DNA from: Acidobacteriaceae bacterium
GTDB taxonomy: Bacteria > Acidobacteriota > Terriglobia > Bryobacterales > Bryobacteraceae
Assembly (NCBI GenBank): GCA_903970405.1
Contig: CAJCIT010000190.1
Location: forward strand, 1-53,148
Reading direction: 5' to 3'
DNA: 53,148 nt
Made by a program: the position numbers and the translations under genes. The notes beneath the pieces were generated by a model that saw nothing but the letters and a program-made list of their open reading frames with translations, ran no database searches and was not told the DNA's origin. Below, piece by piece: positions 43,588 through 51,295 of this stretch; within the stretch, counting starts at the first letter, position 1, and each line of letters opens with the position of its first letter.

Positions 43588-44154
43588 ATGCGAGTGGGAG
43601 GGCGGCCTTTCGAGCGGTGGGCCGCTTCGGTGCTGGCTGACCTTCCTCCGCTTGTGGGAGCCCCCCTTCATCTCGACATCCAACCGGGCCTGACTTCCTC
43701 TGGCGGACGGTTGTTCTCAAACCAGCCGCATCGCGGCCGCGCCGTCTACGCGGCCAGCTTCATTCGCAAACGTGAAATCGTGCTCGAAGAGGAGTTGCCG
43801 ACCGAAGGCGGCCTTCTCCCGGCCATTCTCCTGCACGAACTGTTTCATTTCGCGTGGGTGCGAGCCGGTAATGAAGTACGGCGTAACTATGAGGCTCTGC
43901 TTCGCGAAGAATTGACGGGAGGGGCGCGGGCGGAGATCGGCGAATCCTCCGAAGTCAGCAAAGGCAGGCTGCACGGACAGGAAAACCCGTCCAATTGGAA
44001 ACACTATGTTTGCGAAAGCTTTTGCGACACAGCCGCTTGGCACTTCTCGCCAAAGAGCAGCGGTCCCATTCGTTTGGCGGCCCGCTGGCGGCGAAAAAGG
44101 GCCGCTTGGTTTCGGGAGTGGGCCGCACGAATCGATGGGGGCGTGCGTCTGTAA
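43588..44154 (+). CDS. HExxH zinc-protease-like protein
   Basis: A 188-residue protein from the ATG at 43588; a longer frame begins inside the PpiC gene and is not likely. It has the metal-binding motif HELFHFAW at about residue 93, with another possible ligand Glu in YVCESFCDTAAWH about 65 residues later. No signal peptide is seen, so it is probably cytoplasmic. No named family is recognised. It lies 13 bases after the PpiC gene and is probably co-transcribed with it. A protease or amidase role is inferred from the motif only. The end is highly basic (RLAARWRRKRAAWFREW). The 95-bp element copy 2 follows its stop. Confidence 0.6.
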   Translation: MRVGGRPFERWAASVLADLPPLVGAPLHLDIQPGLTSSGGRLFSNQPHRGRAVYAASFIRKREIVLEEELPTEGGLLPAILLHELFHFAWVRAGNEVRRNYEALLREELTGGARAEIGESSEVSKGRLHGQENPSNWKHYVCESFCDTAAWHFSPKSSGPIRLAARWRRKRAAWFREWAARIDGGVRL

Positions 44155-44201
44155 GAAAGCGCGAAAGGTTCTGGATACAAAGGGTCGCACCCAACCCGGC
44201 T

Positions 44202-44222
44202 GAGCCGCGACCGTGAGGGAGC
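44202..44222 (+). repeat. Composite repeat, left part interrupted by the 95-bp element
   Basis: GAGCCGCGACCGT then GAGGGAGC. The matching right part (AGGGAGCGACCGGT) resumes at 44319 after the inserted element. TGAGGGAGC occurs on both sides of the element (44214-44222 and 44317-44325), as expected for a 9-base target duplication. Confidence 0.7.
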
Positions 44223-44314
44223 TGTGAAACAATCCAAAATTCGCGACTTTTCCACAGTGCAAGTTGTTGAAACATAAAGGAGCAAAAATGTTGCAAATCG
44301 ATTGTTTCACAGCT
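44220..44314 (+). mobile_element. 95-bp inverted-end element, copy 2, with target duplication
   Basis: The ends AGCTGTGAAACAATC and GATTGTTTCACAGCT are perfect 15-base inverted repeats in this copy. It differs from copy 1 (34284-34378) at four of 95 positions. TGAGGGAGC flanks it on both sides; its boundary overlaps AGC/GCT of the ends, so the exact insertion edge is uncertain by three bases. It carries AAAGGAG then an ATG that opens a 15-residue frame, MLQIDCFTASEGATG, ending at 44335. No transposase is present. Confidence 0.75.
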
Positions 44315-44318
44315 TCTG

Positions 44319-44367
44319 AGGGAGCGACCGGTTGACACGAGAGGAGCAACACTACCGGTCGCTCCCT
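44319..44367. repeat. Perfect 14-base inverted repeat of the composite repeat
   Basis: AGGGAGCGACCGGT at 44319-44332 and ACCGGTCGCTCCCT at 44354-44367 form a perfect stem with a 21-base loop. The same arms appear at 49642-49689 (partly) and 49794-49807. Confidence 0.75.
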
Positions 44368-44459
44368 GAGAACGTGTGAAAGATCATCGAGACGAACGGA
44401 CGCACCCGCGCCTTCCGGGTTGCGCACGCCTCAGTCGGATGTCGATTCTTCCACGGCTT

Positions 44460-45032
44460 CTACGGCTGTGGGCTCGCAGCCGGCGCTGCCTTCAGGTATT
44501 CCGGATGGTCTTTGGCAACTTGTTCCGCGATTTCCCGGCCCAATCGCCGCCCAACCACCGCCATCTGGGCCCCCACGGACTCCATCATCTTCGGCTGCAC
44601 CTCCCGCACCTTCCGCCCCACCGGCGATTCGTAAAAGGCGATGATCCCATCCACCTCTCCTGGCGTGAACGCGCCGGCATAGGACTCTTCCAACGTTTCC
44701 GTAATCTCACTGCCACTCAATATCCGTTCCCGAAAGCGTTTCAAGAACTCGTCCGCGAACTCCGGCGTTAAGCCAGGGGTCGCGATCAGACTCGGCCGCA
44801 TGATCTTGATCTGGGAGTCGATGGCTTGAGCCATGACGTCGCTGACGCCCATCAGATCGAACAGCCGGTGTAGCTTAGTCCGGAATTCAGGAGAAATCGC
44901 TGGGACTGCCGCTGGAGAACTGGCGGGAGGCGCCGGAGCCTGTGCGTAAACAGGAGCGGGAATCCAAATCAGGGCGGCAGTAACGACTGCGCGTCGCAAC
45001 TCACGAATAAGGCGAGATCTCATAACCTTCAT
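44460..45032 (-). CDS. DUF2059 exported protein
   Basis: A 190-residue protein from the ATG at 45032, which has AAGGAG nine bases upstream; an earlier start at 45056 lacks this. Signal peptide: ELRRAVVTAALIWIPAPVYAQ. The DUF2059 region is at about 110-175: FADEFLKRFRERILSGSEITE, LEESYAGAFTPGEVDGIIAFYESPVGRKV, REVQPKMMESVGAQM. The function of this family is unknown; many members are small periplasmic proteins. It is upstream of nothing in its own direction and may be monocistronic. A repeat-rich gap separates it from the HExxH gene. Confidence 0.82.
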   Translation of the reverse strand: MKVMRSRLIRELRRAVVTAALIWIPAPVYAQAPAPPASSPAAVPAISPEFRTKLHRLFDLMGVSDVMAQAIDSQIKIMRPSLIATPGLTPEFADEFLKRFRERILSGSEITETLEESYAGAFTPGEVDGIIAFYESPVGRKVREVQPKMMESVGAQMAVVGRRLGREIAEQVAKDHPEYLKAAPAASPQP

Positions 45033-45072
45033 GGCACGCTCCTTGAGCACCGCCAAACTGTAGCATGTTTAT

Positions 45073-46008
45073 CTATAGCTTGCTGGCTGCCTGTTGCTTC
45101 GCCAGTTCCTCATGCAGCGCCCGTTCGCCACGGTCGACGAAGCGTCTGTATCCCTCAGGATCGACAAACGGGTTCCCGGCGCCCGCCTTCCTGCGCTTGT
45201 ACTTCTCCTCCATGTCGAAGTAGCCGCCATGCGCGCCCAGAAAAACATCGCACGGCAGCGACCTCAGGGTTTGAATGGAGCGCTGGTAATCCGCGGCAAT
45301 CTCGGGATACTTCCCGTTGTTAACTAACTTGTATTCGGAGTTTATATTGATACTGCCCACAATCACCACGCGATACAACCGGCCGCCATCCTTCACAGTG
45401 AGGGTCCAAGTAGTGCAACCTTTCGTATGCCCCGCGGTTAAATGCGCGGTCAGTACAGTGTTCCCCAGCCGCACCTGGTCCCCGTCCCTCAAGACGCGGT
45501 CCACCTTGGTGGGCGGGTATCGCATACTCGCTGAGCCGCCGTACGCGAAGTCGGTTTTGCCGCCCGATTCCACAGCAGCCACATCGCGATCCATCACCAT
45601 GTACTGCGCGTGCGTAATCTGCTTCACCAGTGCGCTGCCGCCATCATGGTCGAAGTGAGCGTGGCTGATCAGCAGAATCCGGACGTCAGTGAACTTGAAA
45701 CCCAACCGCTCAACGCTCTTGCGGATCAGCGGTACGGAGACGGGAAGACTGCTGTTGATGAGGATATGACCTTGGGGCGTGGCGATCAGGTACGACGCCA
45801 ATCCCGCGCTGCCGACATAGTAGACATTTCCCACCACGCGAAACGCCGGAAATGGAGCGGTCCATTCTCCCGGCGTCTGTGCCGAGTGTACGGAGCCGGT
45901 CAGGAACAATAGCGTGAATGCGAGAAGGAATGAGGCGCCTTGACGGCCCGGGACGCCGACCGAGCCGCGACCGCGACCGTCGCGCGGTGCTGGTCCTGAT
46001 GTTCGCAA
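45073..46008 (-). CDS. Subclass-B3-like metallo-beta-lactamase fold protein
   Basis: A 311-residue protein from a TTG at 46008; a longer frame from 46086 overlaps transaldolase and has no signal-like start. The mature protein follows an export segment (FLLAFTLLFLTGSVHSAQ). Metal ligands of the B3 subclass are present: LLISHAHFDHDGG (HxHxDH), TAGHTKGCTTW, and the late FLGAHGGYFDM. B3 enzymes with these motifs hydrolyse beta-lactams, and soil acidobacterial-type relatives are known; but the fold also covers other hydrolases, so activity is unproved. A copy of the GAGCCGCGACCG repeat core lies inside the first codons (45962-45973), so the true start is uncertain. It is 28 bases after the transaldolase stop and may share its transcript. 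Confidence 0.75.
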   Translation of the reverse strand: MRTSGPAPRDGRGRGSVGVPGRQGASFLLAFTLLFLTGSVHSAQTPGEWTAPFPAFRVVGNVYYVGSAGLASYLIATPQGHILINSSLPVSVPLIRKSVERLGFKFTDVRILLISHAHFDHDGGSALVKQITHAQYMVMDRDVAAVESGGKTDFAYGGSASMRYPPTKVDRVLRDGDQVRLGNTVLTAHLTAGHTKGCTTWTLTVKDGGRLYRVVIVGSININSEYKLVNNGKYPEIAADYQRSIQTLRSLPCDVFLGAHGGYFDMEEKYKRRKAGAGNPFVDPEGYRRFVDRGERALHEELAKQQAASKL

Positions 46009-46036
46009 ATCGCCAGATGCCCTTCGCCCGCAGGCG

Positions 46037-47023
46037 CTACGCGCTGACGCCCATCTTCGCCAAGCGGTCCGCCAGCAGTTTCTCAAGATTCACCAGCGCA
46101 TCGCTGAATCCCTTGATTCCTTCCGCCAGCTTATCAGTGGCCATGCGATCCTCGGCGTGCATCTTGTTGAACGTCGCCTCGTCGATGGTAAGCTTCTCAA
46201 TCTCAAGCCCCTTCGAGTGGCTGGGATCCAGCTTGCGCGGCAACTCGGCTTCGTTCGAGTCCAGTTCAGCCAGCAGGAGCGGAGAAATCGTCAGCAGATC
46301 GCACCCCGCCAGTTCCTTAATCTCTCCGATATTCCGGAAGCTCGCGCCCATCACCACCGTCTTATAGCCGAACTTCTTGAAATAGTTGTAAACGCCAGTC
46401 ACCGATTGCACGCCCGGATCGTCGGCACCCTGATAGTCTTTGCCTGTATCCTTCTTATACCAATCCAGAATGCGTCCTACAAACGGCGAAACCAGCGTCA
46501 CACCCGCTTCGGCGCAGGCAATCGCCTGGTGCAATCCAAACAACAGTGTCAGGTTGCAGTGGATGCCTTCCTTCTCCAGTTTCTCGGCCGCCTTGATGCC
46601 GGGCCAGGTGGACGCGATCTTGATCAGGATGCGCTCTTTGGGGATTCCCAACGCTTTGTACTGATCGATAATCGAATGCGCTTTGGCGATGGTCGCGTCC
46701 GTGTCATAAGACAGGCGCGCATCCACTTCCGTCGACACCCGCCCCGGGATGATTGCGAGTATCTTCTGGCCGAACGCCACCGCCAGCCGCTCAAACGCGA
46801 GTGTCGCCACTTCGCTGTCCTTGGCCTCACTGCCCAATTCCTTGTGGGCGGCCAGCAGCGTATCGTCGACGATCTGCTGATATTGAGGCATTTGCGCGGC
46901 CGCGGTGATCAGGGACGGATTGGTGGTGGCGTCCTGCGGATGGAATTTTTCAATCGAGTGGATATCGCCGGTATCGGCGACCACGGTGGTCATTTGGCGG
47001 AGTTGAGCTAATAGGCTGGGCAC
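46037..47023 (-). CDS. tal: Transaldolase
   Basis: A 328-residue protein from the GTG at 47023, preceded by GGGAGGA seven bases upstream; a much longer frame starting at 47290 adds unrelated sequence. It is a TalB-type enzyme of the non-oxidative pentose phosphate pathway. Family motifs are clear: [20 protein letters not shown] near the start, [22 protein letters not shown], the Schiff-base Lys in [11 protein letters not shown], then [23 protein letters not shown]. Length is normal for TalB. The GTG start and SD make the choice firm. It is divergent from the S53 peptidase. Confidence 0.95.
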   Translation of the reverse strand: MPSLLAQLRQMTTVVADTGDIHSIEKFHPQDATTNPSLITAAAQMPQYQQIVDDTLLAAHKELGSEAKDSEVATLAFERLAVAFGQKILAIIPGRVSTEVDARLSYDTDATIAKAHSIIDQYKALGIPKERILIKIASTWPGIKAAEKLEKEGIHCNLTLLFGLHQAIACAEAGVTLVSPFVGRILDWYKKDTGKDYQGADDPGVQSVTGVYNYFKKFGYKTVVMGASFRNIGEIKELAGCDLLTISPLLLAELDSNEAELPRKLDPSHSKGLEIEKLTIDEATFNKMHAEDRMATDKLAEGIKGFSDALVNLEKLLADRLAKMGVSA

Positions 47024-47380
47024 GAAAAATCCTCCCTGTTGGTATGGTTCGTTTCCTACTCTTCTATTGGAGCAAATTGGAGCGCTCCCGGTCTCACCTC
47101 TTTTCTTCGGAGCGATGCTTTCAGTCGTACTGCCGGCGGTCACAAAGGAGCATTCGGCCGTCTTTGTGCGTGTTTCAACACAAGACGCGTGTATAAAATA
47201 TAGCCGCACGAGGCCCGGAGCCGAGCCAGTCGTGACCGCCTCGCCGGCACAAATTGAGTCTCCAATTCGGACGAGTGTAGCCCTCTTCACGCAGCGATGA
47301 ATAGGGGCGTCAACTACCCACTGCAGCTATCTCAATTCCCATTTATTGTGTTAACATCCCCTGTTAGAGGCACCCTTCCC
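47024..47380. other. Divergent intergenic region, no gene seen
   Basis: About 357 bases between tal and the S53 peptidase. An AT-rich patch TGTATAAAATATAG near 47190 could be a promoter for either strand, but no clear -35 is seen. No RNA gene was recognised. Confidence 0.4.
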
Positions 47381-49579
47381 ATGTCGCGTAAGTCCTTAAA
47401 TTCCTGCATTCTTCTTGTGGTTATGTTTACTACCGCCGCTTTTGGGCAGAGACCCGGCTCTCCTAAGCGCGCGCTGATCGAGCGGCCGATCGATAACGAA
47501 CAGCGCGTGGCTCTGTTCGGCAACACCAGGTCGGAAGCCAATGGCGCCAATGACCGGGGCATTGTCATGGACACTATGCCCATGGAACACATGATGCTCC
47601 TTCTGCAGCGGCCCGTTGAATTGCAACAGGCGCTGGACCGGTACACCGAGGAATTGCAGGACCCAAGTTCGCCGAACTTCCACCAATGGCTGACGGCGGC
47701 CCAGTTCGGGGAGCGCTTTGGCTTGGCAAATAGCGACATTACGAAAGTGACCACCTGGCTCGAATCGCAGGGATTTACAGTCAACCAGGTGTATGCCAAC
47801 GGCATCAGCATCGATTTTTCAGGAAACGCCGGCGAGGTCAAGCGGGCCTTCGGGACTGAAATTCACCATCTGGATGTGAATGGAGTGCCGCACATCGCCA
47901 ACATGAGCGACCCGCGGATTCCGGCGGCGCTGGCGCCGGCAGTGGTTGGCATTGCCACCCTGCATGACTTCATGCCGCGCCCGATGAAAAGAAAAACGGT
48001 GCATGGGGATTACACATTCACCTCCGATGGCAGCACTTACTATGCAGTAACCCCGCCCGATCTAGCTACCATTTACAATCTCAACCCGCTCTTCAAGGCC
48101 GGCTACTCGGGCCAAGGCCAGACCATCGTGGTCATTGAAGACACCAATGTCTACAGCACCGCCGACTGGACATCCTTCCGTTCGGCCTTCGGTCTCTCCA
48201 GTTACACCTCCGGTTCCTTCACGCAGGTTCATCCGGGAAGTTGCACCAGTCCGGGGACTGTCAGCGGCAACGAGGAAGAGGCTGAACTCGATGCCGAATG
48301 GGCCAGCGCGGCGGCCCCTAGCGCCGCCATTGAGCTGGCATCCTGCAAAGACACCGCCACTACCTTCGGCGGCTTGATCGCCCTGCAAAACCTTCTGAAC
48401 GCGGGCGGCACGCTGCCCTCAGCGGTCAGCATCAGTTATGGCGAGTGTGAGGCCGAGAATGGCGCCTCCGCCAATGCCACTTACAGCGCCGCCTATCAGC
48501 AGGCGGTAACAGCAGGCGTTTCCGTGTTCGTCTCGGCCGGCGACGAAGGCGCCGCCAGTTGCGACGCCGATGAAGACTATGCCACGCACGGTATTGGGGT
48601 GAGTGCGTTCGCGTCCACGCCCTACAATGTCGCCGTCGGCGGCACCGATTTTGGCGATACTTACCTCGGAGTCGATTCTACTTATTGGAACTCAACGAAC
48701 ACAACTACTTACGGATCCGCGAAATCCTACATCCCGGAGATTCCGTGGAACGACTCGTGCGCCAGCGCTCTAATCGCCACGGCAGAGGGCTACTCCATTT
48801 CCTATGGAAGCACTGGGTTCTGCAACAGCAGCACGGGTAAGGACTATTTCATCACCACCGCGTCGGGCAGCGGCGGTCCCAGCGGTTGCGCCACCGGTTC
48901 GCCCAGCACCTCCGGGGTGGTCAGCGGAACCTGCAAGGGATACGCGAAGCCGGCCTGGCAATCCCTCCTCGGGAATCCGAGCGATGGCGTGCGGGACATT
49001 CCCGATGTCTCGCTGTTCGCCGCCAATGGCGTCTGGGGACACTACTACGTGTTTTGTGACAGTGACAAAGCCGATGGCGGCGTAGCCTGCACGGGCGCGC
49101 CCAGCGGGTGGCCGGGCGCCGGCGGAACTTCTTTCTCATCGCCCATCATGGCGGGCATCCAGGCATTGGTTAACCAAAAGAACGGCGTCACCCACGTCGG
49201 CAACCCGAACCCGATTTATTACGCCCTGGCGGCTTCTGAGTACGGAACCGCCGGCAGCACATCGTGCAATTCCAGCAACGGCAACACGGCCGGCAGCACC
49301 TGTACTTTCTATGACGTGACGCTGGGCGATATGGACGTGCCCTGCGAGGGAACCACCGATTGTTACGGCTACTCAACCAGTGGCTCCGGCCGCCGCGCTA
49401 CGGTCTACTATGGCGTGTTGTCCACGTCCTCTTCAACGCTCTCGAAGGCTTACGGGACGGCGAAAGGTTGGGACTTCGCCACCGGCATCGGCACAGTGAA
49501 CGCCGCCAACCTCGCTGCGAACTGGAGCGCGGGCGAAGCCGACGCAGCGAAGCTAGGAACGGTGAAGTCCACGAAGTAA
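47381..49579 (+). CDS. Exported S53 (pro-kumamolisin type) peptidase
   Basis: A 732-residue protein. The ATG at 47381 is followed by a signal peptide (SCILLVVMFTTAAFG); an earlier in-frame start at 47297 lacks one. A pro-kumamolisin activation domain lies at about 55-200 (LLLQRPVELQQALDRYTEEL, LTAAQFGERFGLANSDIT). The S53 catalytic part has Glu300 and Asp304 (EEEAELDAEW), the oxyanion Asp in FVSAGDEGA, and Ser584 in GGTSFSSPIM. This is the sedolisin/kumamolisin type of acid-active serine-carboxyl peptidase. It would be exported, processed, and act on proteins in an acidic soil environment. The C-terminal end is Gly/Ser-rich and not recognised as a domain. Confidence 0.9.
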   Translation: MSRKSLNSCILLVVMFTTAAFGQRPGSPKRALIERPIDNEQRVALFGNTRSEANGANDRGIVMDTMPMEHMMLLLQRPVELQQALDRYTEELQDPSSPNFHQWLTAAQFGERFGLANSDITKVTTWLESQGFTVNQVYANGISIDFSGNAGEVKRAFGTEIHHLDVNGVPHIANMSDPRIPAALAPAVVGIATLHDFMPRPMKRKTVHGDYTFTSDGSTYYAVTPPDLATIYNLNPLFKAGYSGQGQTIVVIEDTNVYSTADWTSFRSAFGLSSYTSGSFTQVHPGSCTSPGTVSGNEEEAELDAEWASAAAPSAAIELASCKDTATTFGGLIALQNLLNAGGTLPSAVSISYGECEAENGASANATYSAAYQQAVTAGVSVFVSAGDEGAASCDADEDYATHGIGVSAFASTPYNVAVGGTDFGDTYLGVDSTYWNSTNTTTYGSAKSYIPEIPWNDSCASALIATAEGYSISYGSTGFCNSSTGKDYFITTASGSGGPSGCATGSPSTSGVVSGTCKGYAKPAWQSLLGNPSDGVRDIPDVSLFAANGVWGHYYVFCDSDKADGGVACTGAPSGWPGAGGTSFSSPIMAGIQALVNQKNGVTHVGNPNPIYYALAASEYGTAGSTSCNSSNGNTAGSTCTFYDVTLGDMDVPCEGTTDCYGYSTSGSGRRATVYYGVLSTSSSTLSKAYGTAKGWDFATGIGTVNAANLAANWSAGEADAAKLGTVKSTK

Positions 49580-49626
49580 CTCACTCGCAAACGCGAAGCC
49601 CTTCGAGCGGCCCCCGCAACCCTTCC

Positions 49627-49690
49627 GAGCCGCGACCGTTCAGGGAGCGACCGGTGGCATCACGGGATCAACCACCGAGTTCGCTCCCTA
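49627..49690 (+). repeat. Composite intergenic repeat
   Basis: GAGCCGCGACCGT then CAGGGAGCGACC at 49627-49653. The arms AGGGAGCGA (49642-49650) and TCGCTCCCT (49681-49689) form a hairpin, with an inner GGTGG/CCACC pair. Confidence 0.7.
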
Positions 49691-49743
49691 AGAACGCGGC
49701 GCAAAATCCGGACCGATTGAATAAATTGAATAGTTGCTATCAT

Positions 49744-49825
49744 CCGCTTGCTAACGCGCGCGGTTCAGAAGGGGCGAGTGAGAGCGCCAGCCAACCGGTC
49801 GCTCCCTAACGGTCGTGGCTCTGAA
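49744..49825 (-). repeat. Full composite intergenic repeat, reverse orientation
   Basis: Read on the reverse strand: CTTCAGAGCCACGACCGT, then GGGAGCGACCGGT (arm 49794-49807 in reverse), a 20-base middle, and then CCCCTTCTGAACCGCGC with GCGTTAGCAAGCGG. This is the most complete unit in the window. The related 52846-52887 copy has lost its middle. Confidence 0.65.
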
Positions 49826-49863
49826 GGGCACCGGGCCGGGGATAATCGGAGCGACCACTCTCG

Positions 49864-51237
49864 ATGCTGCTCACGAAGGAAGACAACCGGCGTAATTTCT
49901 TGCGTCTTGCTTCAGGCGCCGCCTTGTGCGGCCGCTCGCTATCTCGCGGCCAGAGCGGCGTCCCGCCGGCAAGCCCTCCAGACGTCTCGCTGCGTCTCGG
50001 CAGGATCAGTTGGGAAGTCGCTCCCGGCAAGATTGTAAAAACCACCGGCGTTAACGGCTCTTCGCCAGGGCCGCTCGTGCGCCTGAAAGAGGGGCAGCAA
50101 GTCACCATCGAGGTCTCAAACGAAACCGGCGCGCCCGACCTCATCCATTGGCATGGCCTTCATATACCCTCAGCCGTGGATGGCGCCATGGAGGAGGGCT
50201 CGCTGATGATTGATCCCCATACCAGCCGCCAGTATTCCTTCGTTGCTCAGCCCAGCGGCACGCGCTGGTATCACACCCACACCATGGCCGGACGCGATCT
50301 GCGGCGTGCCACATACAGCGGCGAATTTGGATTTCTCTCTATCGATCCCCGAAGCGAACCGGGTGTTTACGATCAGGAGCACTTCCTGGCCTTCCGCGAA
50401 TGGGATCCGTATATGACCAACGGTGCCGAGGGCGACAGCTCCATGAACGTCGCCTACAAGTATTGTTCCGTGAATTCTCATGCCCTCGGCTTTGGCGAGC
50501 CGGTGCGCGTCAAACAGGGCCAGCGAGTCTTATTCCGAATGCTGAACGCCAGCGCCACTTCCCACCGCCGCGTCGCCTTCGCCGGCCACCGTTTCCGCGT
50601 GGTTGCCTTAGACGGAAATCCCGTCGCAGCGCCCCAAGAAACGGAGATTTTGGAACTGGGCGCGGCGGAGCGGATCGACGCTTGGGTCGAGATGAATCAA
50701 CCGGGAGTGTGGATTCTCGGCGCAACAAACGATCGCGACCGCGAACAAGGCTTGGGCATTGTTGTGGAATACGCGAACCAAAACGGACCTCCGCGCTGGG
50801 TCACGCCATCGAACGTTCGTTGGGATTACCGGATCTTCGGTTCCGCTCAACCGCACTCTTCGTCACAAGCCGTTCGCGTTCCGCTGGTCTTTGAGAAGAA
50901 GTGGGCAGGAAACCGCTGGGTGGACTACTGGACCATCAACGGCAAGTCTTATCCGAAGACTGATCCAATCCTTGTAAAGACGAACGAAACGTACCGGCTC
51001 ATCTTCGACAACCGGAGCGACGAAGCGCATCCGGTCCACCTCCATCGGCACACCTTTGAGTTAGTGGAGGTGGAAGGCGCGGCCACTTCCGGCGTCCGAA
51101 AGGATGTCGTGGTGGTGGGCCCCCGGCAGAAGATGGAAGTGGAATTCAAAGCCGCGAATCCGGGTCCGACGCTCTTCCACTGTCACCAGCAGATGCACAT
51201 GGATTATGGATTCATGACGCTTCTGAAGTACGTGTGA
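49864..51237 (+). CDS. Tat-exported multicopper oxidase
   Basis: A 457-residue protein with a twin-arginine signal (DNRRNFLRLASG). It has the three-cupredoxin layout of laccase/CueO-type enzymes. Copper-site motifs are all present: IHWHGLHIPSAVDG, GTRWYHTHTMAG, then HPVHLHRHTFELVEV and TLFHCHQQMHMDYGFM near the end, which carry the type 1, 2 and 3 copper ligands including the Cys-x4-His-x3-Met pattern. It oxidises phenols or metals in the periplasm with O2 as acceptor. No Met-rich copper-sensing loop of CueO is seen. It starts at the ATG after a repeat-filled gap, and is followed by the DUF1593 gene. Confidence 0.92.
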   Translation: MLLTKEDNRRNFLRLASGAALCGRSLSRGQSGVPPASPPDVSLRLGRISWEVAPGKIVKTTGVNGSSPGPLVRLKEGQQVTIEVSNETGAPDLIHWHGLHIPSAVDGAMEEGSLMIDPHTSRQYSFVAQPSGTRWYHTHTMAGRDLRRATYSGEFGFLSIDPRSEPGVYDQEHFLAFREWDPYMTNGAEGDSSMNVAYKYCSVNSHALGFGEPVRVKQGQRVLFRMLNASATSHRRVAFAGHRFRVVALDGNPVAAPQETEILELGAAERIDAWVEMNQPGVWILGATNDRDREQGLGIVVEYANQNGPPRWVTPSNVRWDYRIFGSAQPHSSSQAVRVPLVFEKKWAGNRWVDYWTINGKSYPKTDPILVKTNETYRLIFDNRSDEAHPVHLHRHTFELVEVEGAATSGVRKDVVVVGPRQKMEVEFKAANPGPTLFHCHQQMHMDYGFMTLLKYV

Positions 51238-51284
51238 TCGTGTCTGACCTAACAGCTCGTCACCGGGCCACGAGCGGAAAATTG

Positions 51285-51290
51285 TACCCT
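51285..51290 (+). promoter_or_regulatory. Candidate -10 box of a leaderless DUF1593 transcript
   Basis: TACCCT ends five bases before the ATG at 51296, with no ribosome site. The match to TATAAT is modest. Confidence 0.3.
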
Positions 51291-51295
51291 GAGCC

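Noticed and set aside
46157..47011. A 284-residue open frame opposite transaldolase
   Set aside because: Transaldolase is unambiguous on the other strand; the antisense product has no pattern.
47024..47290. N-terminal extension of transaldolase to 47290
   Set aside because: The extra 89 residues have no family similarity, and a good ribosome site precedes the GTG at 47023.
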